Of a stretch of DNA of 64,000 nucleotides, positions 16,139 through 25,010 are shown in pieces. The notes beneath the pieces are model-generated. The model did no database searches. It saw nothing but the letters and a program-made list of their open reading frames with translations, and was not told where the DNA came from. This DNA is from Streptomyces sp. NBC_00461 (GTDB lineage: Bacteria > Actinomycetota > Actinomycetes > Streptomycetales > Streptomycetaceae): NCBI RefSeq assembly GCF_036013935.1, contig NZ_CP107902.1, positions 7,659,001 through 7,723,000 of the forward strand, given 5' to 3'. Position 1 is the stretch's first letter. The number at the start of each line of letters is the position of its first letter. Both the position numbers and the translations under genes were made by a program.

Positions 16139-18487
16139 CTATTCCGTGCGCAGGCCCTCCGGGCGCATCATCCGCAACAGCGGAGGCAGGCTGAGCAGCG
16201 TGACCACGCCGACCACGGCCGCGCCCACGCCGGTCATGCCCAGGACGCTCGCCCAGTCCATGGCCACCGGTGTACGGGTCATTTTGAGCAGCACCGAGCC
16301 GAGGGTGACACCCACCGTGGTGGCCAGGACGAGGCCGAGTCCGACCGGGAGGGCCGTCTGCCACAGCACCGACAGGCTCAGGGTGCGGCGCCGGGTGCCG
16401 AAGGCGACCAGCGCGGAGAGCAGCTTCCTGCGCTCGCGCAGCTGCTCCAGCTGGGAGACCAGCAGACTCGCGCCGATCAGCGCCAGCACGAAGGCGGAGC
16501 CGACGAACAGGCCGGTGCGGAGGGAGGTGTACTTGGCGTCCACCTGGGTCGCCGACCAGCCGTAGGTCTGTGCCAGGGGGTCGATCCGGGCGACGACGTT
16601 GCGTATGTACTCCCGTGAGTCCGGCACCGACGGGTCCAGCCGCAGGTAGACCCCGTCCGAGAACAACGCGGGCGCGGCCTTGGCGGGCAGGGCGGCGGGG
16701 GTGACCAGCAGACCGTTGGAGTCCTGCAGTGAGTCCTTGCGCGCCTCCACCACGCGTACGTTCGACGGAACGGTCCAGGGCACCTCGATGCCGCGTTCGT
16801 CGGCGTCGTCGTACGACGGGTCGATGTAGAGCCGCCGACCGGGCTTCACCACGGCGATCTCGTCGGCGTTGCTGGGGGTGGTGTAGTGGCTCCTCGTTCG
16901 CGTGACGAACACGTCGCCGTCCTTGCAAGAGGGAAGCGTGGCGAGTTCGCGCAGGGCGGCGCAGTTGCCCACGCTCAGGCCGTTGCTGGTCTTCGGGTTG
17001 CGGCGCGCGTCCCCGTACGACGAGTTGGCCAGGGCCACTGCGGCCCGTACCCCCTTGGTGCCGGTGAATTCGCGCTCGACACCGGACAGCGGCTTGCGGT
17101 CGCTGAAGGCGACCTGCATCTGGACCCGGCCGGGGTCCTGGCCGGTGGCCTTCGTGTACTGGCTCTGCGTTCCCGTGAACAGCATCTGCAGGGCGATGGC
17201 TCCGGCCACGGCTACGGCGATGCCGTTGACCATGCGGGCGGCGGTTCCGCTGCTCAACTGCAGCCGCCGTACCGCGAGTTGCCAGGACAGCGCGCCCTTG
17301 CCGAGGCGGACGACGACCGCCTCCACGGCCCAGGGGAGCAGCGCGGTGATGCCGATGAGGAGCAGCAGCACGCCGCCGATGACGAGGTACTGGTTGAAGT
17401 CGCCGTTCTTGCGGCCCTTGCCGATCATCGGGTAGAGCATCGCGAGGCCGGCCAACGGCGGCAGCAGCCGCCACCACAGCCGGCGGCGGCGCTGCTTGGC
17501 CGCGCGCACGACACCGAGGGGTTCGACGATCACGCCGCGCATCGCGAGCAGCGTGACGAGCACGGCGGCGACCGGGATCGCCACCGCGACCAGCGCGGCG
17601 AGCGCGGGGGAGGGGTCGAGGTAGCCGGGCCAGACGCTCACTCCCAGCACCTCGGTGGAGCCCAGCGTCTGACGGCCCAGCAGGAAGAAGCCGGTGCCGA
17701 CGACCAGGCCGAGCAGGGCTCCGGCGAGTGCTTCGCCCGCCGCGATCCGCCGGGTCATGTGGCTGTCCGAGCCGACCAGGCGCAGCGCGGCCAGCCGGCG
17801 GTCGCGGCGCTCGCCGCCGAAGCGGACGGCGGCGGCGATGAACACGGCGACAGGCGTCAGCAGCACCACGAACACGACCAGGATCATGAGCAGCAGCACC
17901 GGGTCGGTCTTCTCGGACGTCGCATCCGGGTTGCCGTACTCGGTCATCCGGTGCACCGGGGAGAATTCCGTGAGTTTCAGCCCCGAGGCGCCCGCGTAGT
18001 AGGCCAGTTCGTGGGAGCCGATGAGTCCGCTCTCGCCGATCGTCCCGGTGATCCTGTAGGGCAGGCGTTCCCGCAGCAGCTTGGCGTCGCCCGAGGCGAG
18101 CAGGTCCTTGAGCGCGGGGGAGACCACCATCTCGCCCTTGCCCGGGAAAGCGTCGACCCCTGGGGGCAACGGCGCCCGCCTGCCCTCGGGTTCGACCAAG
18201 CGGCCGAGGATGTCGTCGTCGTGCCAGGTGGTGTCGGCTTGGGCGATCAGGAAGGTGTTGTCGGCCTTCGGCGGGACCTTCTGGGAGTACAGGTTGGTGT
18301 AGCGGGCGTCCTCCACCTTGCTGCGGGCGGCGAAGACGTTGGGCAGGGCGGTGCACAGCAGGAGCAGTGCCACGCCGAGGCCGACGCCGACCGCGGTCAG
18401 CGTCATCCGGACCCAGCCCTCGCGGCCGCCGGTGACGGCGAAGCGGGCTCCCATGACCAGGTCTCTGGACCACAGGCGAGGACTCAT
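16139..18487 (-). CDS. FtsX-like ABC transporter permease
   Basis: 782-aa membrane protein with two FtsX-type halves: one N-terminal membrane segment (about 27-50), a long extracytoplasmic region, segments around 190-330, more in the middle, and three at the C-terminus (VGSAFVLALIGASLLVSQLEQ onward). It is the membrane part of an exporter or lipoprotein/antimicrobial-peptide type ABC system, not an importer. The start overlaps the ATPase stop (ATGA at 18484-18487). With PadR and the ATPase it forms a three-gene operon. The substrate is unknown; such PadR-ABC units often respond to membrane-active compounds. Confidence 0.93.
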   Translation of the reverse strand: MSPRLWSRDLVMGARFAVTGGREGWVRMTLTAVGVGLGVALLLLCTALPNVFAARSKVEDARYTNLYSQKVPPKADNTFLIAQADTTWHDDDILGRLVEPEGRRAPLPPGVDAFPGKGEMVVSPALKDLLASGDAKLLRERLPYRITGTIGESGLIGSHELAYYAGASGLKLTEFSPVHRMTEYGNPDATSEKTDPVLLLMILVVFVVLLTPVAVFIAAAVRFGGERRDRRLAALRLVGSDSHMTRRIAAGEALAGALLGLVVGTGFFLLGRQTLGSTEVLGVSVWPGYLDPSPALAALVAVAIPVAAVLVTLLAMRGVIVEPLGVVRAAKQRRRRLWWRLLPPLAGLAMLYPMIGKGRKNGDFNQYLVIGGVLLLLIGITALLPWAVEAVVVRLGKGALSWQLAVRRLQLSSGTAARMVNGIAVAVAGAIALQMLFTGTQSQYTKATGQDPGRVQMQVAFSDRKPLSGVEREFTGTKGVRAAVALANSSYGDARRNPKTSNGLSVGNCAALRELATLPSCKDGDVFVTRTRSHYTTPSNADEIAVVKPGRRLYIDPSYDDADERGIEVPWTVPSNVRVVEARKDSLQDSNGLLVTPAALPAKAAPALFSDGVYLRLDPSVPDSREYIRNVVARIDPLAQTYGWSATQVDAKYTSLRTGLFVGSAFVLALIGASLLVSQLEQLRERRKLLSALVAFGTRRRTLSLSVLWQTALPVGLGLVLATTVGVTLGSVLLKMTRTPVAMDWASVLGMTGVGAAVVGVVTLLSLPPLLRMMRPEGLRTE

Positions 18488-19176
18488 ATGGCGCGCTCCA
18501 GGTCCTGGGACTTGCCGTCGCGCACGACGATCTCGCGGTCGGCGTAGGTGGCCACCCGTGCTTCGTGGGTGACGAGGACGACGGCGGCATTGGTGGAACG
18601 GGCGGCCTCGGTCAGCAGTTCCATCACACGTTCGCCGTTGGAGGAATCGAGGGCGCCGGTCGGTTCGTCGGCGAACACCACCCGCGGTCCGGTCACCAAC
18701 GCACGAGCCACGGCGACCCGCTGCCCCTGCCCGCCGGAGACCTCGCCGGGCCGCTTGGCCTGCAGATCGTCGACCTCCAGGCGTTCCATCCAGGCCAGCG
18801 CCGCCCGCTCGGCGTCCTTGCGGGAGGCGCCGTTCAGCCTGAGCGGCAGGGCGGCGTTCTCCACGCAGGTCAGCTCCGGCACGAGCTGACCGAACTGGAA
18901 CACGAAACCGAACTCGGAGCGGCGCAGCGCGCTGCGCTGGGCGTCGCTCATCGTCGCCAGCTCACGCCCGTTGTAGGTGATCGACCCGGAGTCGGGTGGC
19001 ACGATCCCCGCGAGGCAGTGCAGCAGCGTGGACTTGCCGGACCCGGAGGGGCCCATGATGGCGACGACCTCGCCGGGGCGGACGGAGAACTCGGCGCCGT
19101 CCAGCGCGTGGGTCGGGCCGTACGCCTTGCGCAGGTCGTACGCGGTGAGCAGGGCACCAAGGGGAGCAGTCGTCAT
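18484..19176 (-). CDS. ABC transporter ATP-binding protein (LolD/MacB type)
   Basis: 230-aa ATPase. Walker A GPSGSGKST, Q-loop in FVFQFGQLVPELT, signature SGGQGQR, Walker B VVFADEP and the switch His in LVTHEARV are all present, so it should be active. It energises the FtsX-type permease encoded by the next gene. It overlaps the PadR gene by 4 nt upstream and the permease by 4 nt downstream, giving tight coupling. Confidence 0.95.
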   Translation of the reverse strand: MTTAPLGALLTAYDLRKAYGPTHALDGAEFSVRPGEVVAIMGPSGSGKSTLLHCLAGIVPPDSGSITYNGRELATMSDAQRSALRRSEFGFVFQFGQLVPELTCVENAALPLRLNGASRKDAERAALAWMERLEVDDLQAKRPGEVSGGQGQRVAVARALVTGPRVVFADEPTGALDSSNGERVMELLTEAARSTNAAVVLVTHEARVATYADREIVVRDGKSQDLERAI

Positions 19177-19697
19177 CGGGTCACGGCCTCACGGAGTTTG
19201 TCGAGTCGGGCGGCGGTCAGTTCAAGCCAGCGCACGTCGGCTTCCAGGTGGAACAGGGCGTGGTCGCAGATCAGTTGATCCGCCAGGTCGCCCTTGCGCT
19301 TGCGGTCGGTGAGGATCCGCATGCTCCGTAGATGCTCGGAGCGCTGGGTGTCGAGGATCTCGGCGGCGTCGCGCCGGGTGAGCAGGGCGAGGACGACCTT
19401 GGTGTAGAGGGTCGACTGGAGGTATTCCTCCGGCTTCTCCGGGGTCGCCAGCCACCGCTGTATGTCGGTGATGCCGGCGTCGGTGATCGCGTAGCGCTTG
19501 CGCTCGGGACCGTCGCCCGCCTCGATCCCGTCGACCTCGACGAGACCGTTCTTCAGCAGTCGGGACATCGTCGAGTAGACCTGGCCGTAGTGCAGCGGCC
19601 GGTCGTGACCGAACGTCTCGTCGAAGGCCCGCTTCAGGTCGTAACCGTGTCGCGGGCCGGACTCCAGGAGCCCTAAAAGGGTGTGACCGATGGACAT
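19173..19697 (-). CDS. PadR-family transcriptional regulator
   Basis: 174-aa regulator. The N-terminal winged HTH (LLGLLESGPRHGYDLKRAFD, then YGQVYSTMSRLLKNGLV) is followed by a C-terminal helical dimerisation region. The ATG at 19697 gives the canonical MSIGHTLLGLL start. Codon 8 is TTA, a rare leucine codon in Streptomyces read by the bldA tRNA, so expression may be developmentally gated. Three GTGTATAC repeats lie 20-55 bp upstream, very likely its own operators over the promoter. It leads the operon with the ATPase and permease, which it presumably represses until a ligand binds. Confidence 0.94.
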   Translation of the reverse strand: MSIGHTLLGLLESGPRHGYDLKRAFDETFGHDRPLHYGQVYSTMSRLLKNGLVEVDGIEAGDGPERKRYAITDAGITDIQRWLATPEKPEEYLQSTLYTKVVLALLTRRDAAEILDTQRSEHLRSMRILTDRKRKGDLADQLICDHALFHLEADVRWLELTAARLDKLREAVTR

Positions 19698-19716
19698 GAC
19701 CCGCACTCTACGCACT

Positions 19717-19752
19717 GTGTATACGTGGCGTGTATACTCAACGTGTATACAC
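19717..19752. promoter_or_regulatory. PadR operator array: GTGTATAC three times at exact 13-bp spacing
   Basis: GTGTATAC begins at 19717, 19730 and 19743. The third copy extends to the perfect palindrome GTGTATACAC. The array covers the likely -10 region of the padR promoter (TATAC on the minus strand), so binding should block transcription. Confidence 0.65.
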
Positions 19753-19881
19753 CGAGTGTGCAGGTGATGGCTGGGCGTACGGCAGTGCAGGTGGGGGAGC
19801 CGGGAAGGCCGATCGTCACGGTTCGAAAACGGGCCGTCAGAACCCTTACGGCGAGCGGGCGAACCGCTCAGTCGAGGCCGT

Positions 19882-20805
19882 TCAGCCGACGCCGTTCAGC
19901 ACCCCGGCGATCCCCGCGACGGCCACCGGTCCCACCCGGCAGCACCCCCCGATGAGCCGGGCCCCCGACGCCCGCCAGCACGAGACCTGCTCCGCGGTGA
20001 AGGAGGAGCTCCCCGTCCAGGCGCGCGCCGCGGCATCCCAGGTCTCGCCACTGTTGGGATAGACGACCACCGGCTTGCCGGTGACGCGGGCGGCCGTCTC
20101 GACAGCGCCGTCCACGTCCTCGGGCGCACAGCAGTTGACGCCGACCGCGATCACCTCGTCCGCGTCGGCGGCGAGGGCGAACGCCTCCTCCAGGGGCTGG
20201 CCGGCACGCGTTCGGCCACCGTCGACCGAGTACGAGAGCCACGCGGGCACCCCGAGTCCGCGCACCGCGCGCAGCAGCGCCCGCGCCTCGTCGGCGTCGG
20301 GGACGGTCTCCAGCGCCAGCACATCGGGCCCGGCCGCGGCCAGCACCTCCAGCCGGGGCCGGTGGAAGCGCTCCAGCTCGTCGACGGTCAGGCCGTACCG
20401 CCCCCGGTACTCGGAACCGTCCGCGAGCATCGCCCCGTACGGGCCGACGGAGGCCGCCACCCACAGCGGCCGCGCGACCCCCTTCGCGTGCGCCTGCCGC
20501 GCCGCCTCACGCGCCAACTCCACGCTCAGGCCGAGGAGTTCGGCCGCCTTCTCCCGTCCGATCCCCCGCTTGGCGAACCCCTCGAACGTGGCCTGGTAAC
20601 TGGAGGTGATCGCCACGTCCGCGCCCGCCTCGAAGTAGGCGAGGTGCGCCTCGGTGATGGCCTCGGGCCGCTCGGCGAGCAGGCGCGCCGACCACAGCTC
20701 GTCGCTCAGGTCGTGCCCGGCGGATTCGAGCTGGTTGGACATGCCGCCGTCGAGGACGACGGCCTGGGCGGCGAGGGCTTCGGCAAGGGTGGTGTCGCTG
20801 GTCAT
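19882..20805 (-). CDS. mmuM: Homocysteine S-methyltransferase
   Basis: 307-aa cytoplasmic enzyme that makes methionine from homocysteine using S-methylmethionine (or SAM) as methyl donor. Seen: VVLDGGMSNQLE at the N-terminus, VGVNC carrying the first zinc Cys, and IGGCCRVGP carrying the paired zinc cysteines near the C-terminus. All three ligands are present and length is typical for MmuM. The ATG at 20805 is the first in-frame start giving the family N-terminus. It is divergent from an APC-type amino-acid permease, the same pairing as mmuP-mmuM of E. coli. Confidence 0.92.
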   Translation of the reverse strand: MTSDTTLAEALAAQAVVLDGGMSNQLESAGHDLSDELWSARLLAERPEAITEAHLAYFEAGADVAITSSYQATFEGFAKRGIGREKAAELLGLSVELAREAARQAHAKGVARPLWVAASVGPYGAMLADGSEYRGRYGLTVDELERFHRPRLEVLAAAGPDVLALETVPDADEARALLRAVRGLGVPAWLSYSVDGGRTRAGQPLEEAFALAADADEVIAVGVNCCAPEDVDGAVETAARVTGKPVVVYPNSGETWDAAARAWTGSSSFTAEQVSCWRASGARLIGGCCRVGPVAVAGIAGVLNGVG

Positions 20806-20912
20806 GCGGTCGACGGTAGCCGAGCCGGCGCCGGACGCCACATCGCATTGTGTCCACTCCATGAACAAACTGCCCACCATGTGGAATGCCGGGTTACGAT
20901 CACGCGCTCCCC

Positions 20913-20960
20913 GTCCCCGCCTCCTCGTCCCCGCCTCCTCGTCCCCGCCTCCTCGTCCCC
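20913..20960. repeat. 14-bp tandem repeat GTCCCCGCCTCCTC, 3 copies plus a partial
   Basis: Exact copies at 20913-20926, 20927-20940 and 20941-20954, then GTCCCC. It lies just before the permease start, so it is probably in its leader RNA. Each unit carries CCTCCT, the anti-Shine-Dalgarno hexamer. Confidence 0.85.
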
Positions 20961-20971
20961 CGGGAACCGTC

Positions 20972-22411
20972 ATGACCGCCCCCAGCCCCGCCGAAGCCAC
21001 CGGCCCCACGGAGCCCTCCGAGGCCACCGAGCCCTCCCCGTCCCCGGCGGCCGAAGCCGGTCCGGCCGCTGCCACCCCGCGCCGCCGCTCCTTCGGCCTG
21101 GCCGCCGCCACCGCGCTCGTCATGGGCAACATCATCGGCGGCGGCATCTTCGCGCTGCCGGCCGCCGTCGCCTCGTACGGCACGGTCAGCCTGCTCGCCT
21201 TCGTCGTGCTGTCCGTCGCCGCCGTGCTGCTCGCCCTCCTCTTCGGCAAGCTCGCCCGGCGCAGCCCCGTCACCGGCGGTCTGTACGTCTACCCGCGAGA
21301 CGCGTTCGGACCCTTCGCCGGCTTCCTGTCGGCCTGGTCGTACTGGACGATGTGCTGGGTCAGCATCGCCGCGCTCGCCGTCGCGGTCGTCGGCTATGTC
21401 GACGTCCTGATCCCGCTGCACGGCAACCACGCCCTCGAAGGCCTCGTCGCCCTGGCCGCGCTGTGGCTGCCGGCCGCCGCGAACTTCGCCGGGACGCGCT
21501 GGGTCGGTACGGTCCAGGTCGTCTCCACGGTCCTGAAGTTCGTACCGCTGCTGCTCGTCGCCACGATCGGGCTCTTCTTCGTCCACGCGGACAACTTCGG
21601 GCCGTTCAACGCCTCCGGCCAGAGCACGCCGGGCGCGGTCGCCGCCGCGGCCGCACTCCTCCTCTACAGCTTCCTCGGCGTCGAGTCGGCCGCGGTCAGC
21701 GCGGGCGAGGTCGAGGATCCGGAACGCAACGTGGGCCGCGCGAGCGTCCTCGGGACCGTCGCGTCCGCCCTCGTCTACATCCTCGGCATCGTCGCCGTCT
21801 TCGGCCTCGTCCCGCACGACAAGCTGGTGCACTCCGGTGCGCCCTTCGCCGACGCCGTCAACGCGATCACGGGCGGCTCCTGGGGCGGCACCGCGATCGC
21901 CCTGGTCGCCGTCGCCTCGATCACCGGCTGCCTCAACGGCTGGATCCTGATGGCCGCGCAGATGCCGTACGCCGCCGCCCGAGACGGCCTCTTCCCGAAG
22001 CCGTTCGCCAAGGTCGGCAAGGGCGGGGTACCCGGATTCGGGGTCTGGGCCGTCGCGGTCCTCGGCACCCTCCTGATCGCCCTGAACTACACGGCGGGCC
22101 CCGACACCACCTTCCGCGTCCTCGTGCTGATCACGACGTTCACCGGCTGCGTCCCCTACCTCCTGTCGGCCGCCGCCCAGCTGTACTGGCTCGCCCGGGG
22201 CACCCGCGAGCGCGTCCGCCCCGCGGGCCTGGCCCGCGACCTGACCGTCGCCGCACTCTCCTTCGCCTTCTCCTTCTGGCTGATCGCGGGCGCCGGTTAC
22301 GCGGCCGTCTACCAGGGCGTGCTGTTCCTCTTCGCGGGCATTCCGGTGTACGTGTGGCTGCGGGGACGGAGCCGCGAGACGGCGGAGGAGGCGTCCGGGC
22401 TCACCGCCTGA
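20972..22411 (+). CDS. APC-superfamily amino acid permease (possibly S-methylmethionine/amino acid uptake)
   Basis: 479-aa transporter with about 12 membrane segments. The Pro/Ala/Glu-rich N-tail (about 35 residues) is followed by the APC signature GNIIGGGIFALPAAVASYG in helix 1 and by SFLGVESAAVSAGEVEDPERNV in the consensus region. The ATG at 20972 is preceded only by a weak GGGAA, so translation may be modest or regulated by the repeat upstream. It is divergent from mmuM with 166 bp between starts; uptake of S-methylmethionine or a related methyl donor is suggested by that pairing but not proven. Confidence 0.9.
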   Translation: MTAPSPAEATGPTEPSEATEPSPSPAAEAGPAAATPRRRSFGLAAATALVMGNIIGGGIFALPAAVASYGTVSLLAFVVLSVAAVLLALLFGKLARRSPVTGGLYVYPRDAFGPFAGFLSAWSYWTMCWVSIAALAVAVVGYVDVLIPLHGNHALEGLVALAALWLPAAANFAGTRWVGTVQVVSTVLKFVPLLLVATIGLFFVHADNFGPFNASGQSTPGAVAAAAALLLYSFLGVESAAVSAGEVEDPERNVGRASVLGTVASALVYILGIVAVFGLVPHDKLVHSGAPFADAVNAITGGSWGGTAIALVAVASITGCLNGWILMAAQMPYAAARDGLFPKPFAKVGKGGVPGFGVWAVAVLGTLLIALNYTAGPDTTFRVLVLITTFTGCVPYLLSAAAQLYWLARGTRERVRPAGLARDLTVAALSFAFSFWLIAGAGYAAVYQGVLFLFAGIPVYVWLRGRSRETAEEASGLTA

Positions 22412-22431
22412 GGACGGGGTACGCGCGGGCC

Positions 22432-22682
22432 AGGGCCTGTTGCGAAGGTGGCTCCCCCAGAGGGGGTGCCCCCAGCCGCGCGACGCCCGGCACGCTCCCC
22501 CACTGCCTTAAGGGCGTGGGAGGTGCCCCCACTCGCCGCACCGTCCGAGAGCCCGAGTACGCCCGGTACGAGGGCTTGCGGGCGGCACTCCTCCAGCCTC
22601 CGGCCGGGGGGACCCCCAGAGCACGCACCGGACGCCGCGCGGCCGCCCTTCGGGCGACGACGCCACTCTCGCAACAGGCCCT
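22432..22682. mobile_element. 251-bp MITE-like element with perfect 14-bp terminal inverted repeats
   Basis: AGGGCCTGTTGCGA at 22432-22445 is inverted exactly as TCGCAACAGGCCCT at 22669-22682. The interior is hairpin-rich (CCCCCAGAGGGGGTGCCCCC near 22454) and has no gene. No clear target duplication is seen. The right terminus overlaps the TAG stop codon of the leftward surface-protein gene (22681-22683). The ends resemble those of some actinobacterial IS elements, so it may be moved by a transposase elsewhere. Confidence 0.6.
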
Positions 22683-24792
22683 AACCGTTCGCCGCGTGCC
22701 GCCCGCCCCTGCGTCGACCGCCGCTCCTGCGCTTGGCTGCCGGGACCACGAGCCCGATGAGCAGCCCCACCGCCAGCACATACGGCCACCAACCCAGGCC
22801 GCTGCCGGCGGTGTTGGCGGTACGAGGGCCGGCGGCCGCCGCCGCGCCCGACCTGGCCGTGTCCGGGCGGTCGTCCGGGGAGGGGCTCGCGGTCGTCGCG
22901 GTGAGGATCACGTCGTTGCCGTCGCCGCCCTTGTAGCTGATGCGGTAGGCCGTGTCGGCGAGCTTCAGCCGCGCGCCCTCCTTCAGCCCCTCGAACGTGC
23001 CGGTGGTCTTCGACCCGCCGCCGTGCTCCAGGACGGTGATCCGGCGCGCGGGCTTGCTCCCGGCGGCCGAGAAGTCGAGGTCTCCGGCCAGCCGGACCGC
23101 ACCGTCGACCTTCAACGGCCGGTCTCCCAGGACCAGTTCACCCTGGGCGCGCTGCGTGTAGGCGCCGGAGACGGTGACCCCGCCCGTGACCACGCCGTCG
23201 TTGGTCACCGACCCCTTCACCGTGCCCTTGCCGGTCAACGCGGTCACCACCCGCAGCCCCGCCGTCCCCGCGTCCAGCCGCGCCGACGCCGAGGTCAGGC
23301 GAATCGCCCTGCTGCGTGCGAGAGTTGCGCCGCCCCGCAGAGCCAGCGTGCCCTTCCTGACGGTCGTCGTCCCGGTGTAGGTCACCGCGCTGCCGGTCAG
23401 GGTCGACGTGGCGGCGCCCGCCTGGACCAGCGCGCCCGAGCCGCTGATCCGGGACAGCGACACGCCGGTGGAGGTGTTCTGCAGGACGAGCGTCCCGTCG
23501 TTCACCACCCGGCGGCCCGCCGTACCGGTCATCAGGGAGCCGTCGCTGCTGCCCGACGTCCCCAGGCCCAGCCGCAGCACCGCGCCCTTCTCCACGGTCG
23601 TGGAGCCGTCGTAGTACTGCTTCGCCGCGAACGTCACGTCGTTCCCGCGCGTCCCCGCGATGACGACGTCTCCGGCGCCGGGCGCGGCGAGGGTGTCGTG
23701 GTACTGGCCGCCGCCGATCGGGGCGCCGAGGGTGACGGGGCCGTCGTAGTCGAAGGTCAGCCGGGAACGCCGGCCGCTCCGCTCGTGCAGGTTGATGTAG
23801 ACGGTGTCCTTGGTGCCCGGCATGAAGATCCGGTGGGTCGTGCCGTCGCCCCACTGGACGTCGGCGCCCTCGATGTTGGTGCCCCGCTTGTTCAACTGGT
23901 GGGCGATGGGACGCCAGTTGAGGTTCGGGTCGCTGAGCGAGGGATGCGTGTCGCCGCCCCGGTCGCTGTAGCTGTACTGGCCGGTGAGCACGACCTTGCT
24001 GCCGGGCCGGGTGTGGACGTTGACGTCGCTGCCGTATGCGCGCTGGTAGAAGTTCTGCCGCAGGGTGATCGTCCGGTACAGCGGGGTGTCGATGATCCAG
24101 GAGCCCTGGTTGAGGATGGCGCGGGCGCTCGGCAGAGCCACGGGGTACTCGGGGCGGCCCACCGCCATCCCGGTCCCGTTGTCGATGACGCCGGAGAAGG
24201 GGTGGGTGCCGGCCAGGTCCAGGGTGCCCCACATGTTGCGGGGCTGGGTGAGCAGGCCCGCGCCGCTGATGGTGCCGATGTTGAAGGTGCGGGTCAGGGA
24301 GAGACGGAGCGTGCCGTCGACCCGGATGTTGAGCTGGTTCAGCCGGTAGCCGGGGGTGCCGTAGGGGAAGTGGCCGATCAGGCCGGTTCCGCCGCCCGTG
24401 CCGTACTGGAGGGTCGTCCCCCGCTCCACCGTGATCGCCGGCGGGTCGGGGTTGGTGACCGTGGTGTACGGATGATTGCCGCCCAGCGTCCTCACGACCT
24501 GCCGCTGCCTTGCCTTCGGGAGCGTGAAGTCGCTGTCCTTGCTGAGGACCAGTGTTCCGCCGCCGCGCACGGTGAGCGTGCCCTCGCCGCGGAACACCCC
24601 GTCGTACGTCGTCGTCCCGGCCGGCACGGTGACCAGCGTGTCGCCGGTGAGCGTCACGTCCCGGTCCGCGAGCACGTCGGCGGTGACGTCACGGGCACCG
24701 GCCGCCGCCGCCGGGGGAACGGTGGCCAGCAGGGCGGCGACCGCGGCGAGGGCTCCGGCGGCGGCCGCTGACTTGTGGGTATGGCTGTACAC
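22681..24792 (-). CDS. Large secreted beta-repeat surface protein with C-terminal membrane anchor
   Basis: 703-aa exported protein of unknown function. A signal peptide (AAAAGALAAVAALLATVPPAAAA) is followed by about 580 residues of beta-strand repeats of the autotransporter-passenger type (GxGTLxVRGGGTLVLS, GKGTVKGSVTNDGVVTGG, GSGALVQAGAATSTLTGSAVTYTGTTTVRKGTLALRGG). Then come a Ser/Pro/Ala linker, a single membrane segment (WWPYVLAVGLLIGLVVPAA) and a very basic tail. There is no LPXTG, so sortase attachment is not expected. Start codon is GTG at 24792 with no good ribosome site, so the start is uncertain. The stop codon lies in the end of the inverted-repeat element. Adhesion, or presentation of a polysaccharide-binding surface, is possible given the adjacent divergent GH43 gene. 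Confidence 0.8.
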   Translation of the reverse strand: MYSHTHKSAAAAGALAAVAALLATVPPAAAAGARDVTADVLADRDVTLTGDTLVTVPAGTTTYDGVFRGEGTLTVRGGGTLVLSKDSDFTLPKARQRQVVRTLGGNHPYTTVTNPDPPAITVERGTTLQYGTGGGTGLIGHFPYGTPGYRLNQLNIRVDGTLRLSLTRTFNIGTISGAGLLTQPRNMWGTLDLAGTHPFSGVIDNGTGMAVGRPEYPVALPSARAILNQGSWIIDTPLYRTITLRQNFYQRAYGSDVNVHTRPGSKVVLTGQYSYSDRGGDTHPSLSDPNLNWRPIAHQLNKRGTNIEGADVQWGDGTTHRIFMPGTKDTVYINLHERSGRRSRLTFDYDGPVTLGAPIGGGQYHDTLAAPGAGDVVIAGTRGNDVTFAAKQYYDGSTTVEKGAVLRLGLGTSGSSDGSLMTGTAGRRVVNDGTLVLQNTSTGVSLSRISGSGALVQAGAATSTLTGSAVTYTGTTTVRKGTLALRGGATLARSRAIRLTSASARLDAGTAGLRVVTALTGKGTVKGSVTNDGVVTGGVTVSGAYTQRAQGELVLGDRPLKVDGAVRLAGDLDFSAAGSKPARRITVLEHGGGSKTTGTFEGLKEGARLKLADTAYRISYKGGDGNDVILTATTASPSPDDRPDTARSGAAAAAGPRTANTAGSGLGWWPYVLAVGLLIGLVVPAAKRRSGGRRRGGRHAANG

Positions 24793-24856
24793 GTCGTAGG
24801 AGACGGCGCCGGAGGGGCGCCGATAACAGAAAACCGGCGCTCGGACCGGAATCGGC

Positions 24857-24868
24857 GAAAGCGCTCTC
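24857..24868. promoter_or_regulatory. Operator candidate GAAAGCGCTCTC
   Basis: Near-palindrome in the divergent region between the surface protein and GH43 genes, about 55 bp upstream of the likely GH43 -35 box. Same class as 3414-3427 and 28105-28118. Confidence 0.4.
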
Positions 24869-24920
24869 TGCGAGTCGTGTTCAAGTCGCGTTCAAGTCGT
24901 GTCGAGTCACGTCGGACCCG

Positions 24921-24949
24921 TTGACCTACTCGTTCCGCAGCCTTACCTT
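24921..24949 (+). promoter_or_regulatory. Probable GH43 promoter
   Basis: TTGACC (24921-24926), a 17-nt spacer, then TACCTT (24944-24949): a good vegetative-sigma promoter. It predicts a leader of about 55 nt before the ATG at 25011. Confidence 0.5.
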
Positions 24950-25010
24950 TTCGGCGTTCGTAATGTCAGATGCTGTTCGCTATCTCGAACGTCCCCCGAG
25001 AGGCAGCCGT

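Noticed and set aside
20806..20971. Possible SAM or cobalamin riboswitch for mmuM and the permease
   Set aside because: The gap is only 166 bp, and I could not find a conserved riboswitch core on either strand.
22432..22682. Element considered as a plain transcription terminator
   Set aside because: Perfect terminal inverted repeats 251 bp apart with structured interior fit a mobile element better, although inner hairpins may also terminate transcription.
20362..24771. Very long open frame of 1469 codons on the plus strand
   Set aside because: It crosses mmuM, the permease and the surface-protein gene in wrong frames or antisense. Its composition is Arg/Gly/Pro-rich, and real protein families occupy the other frames.
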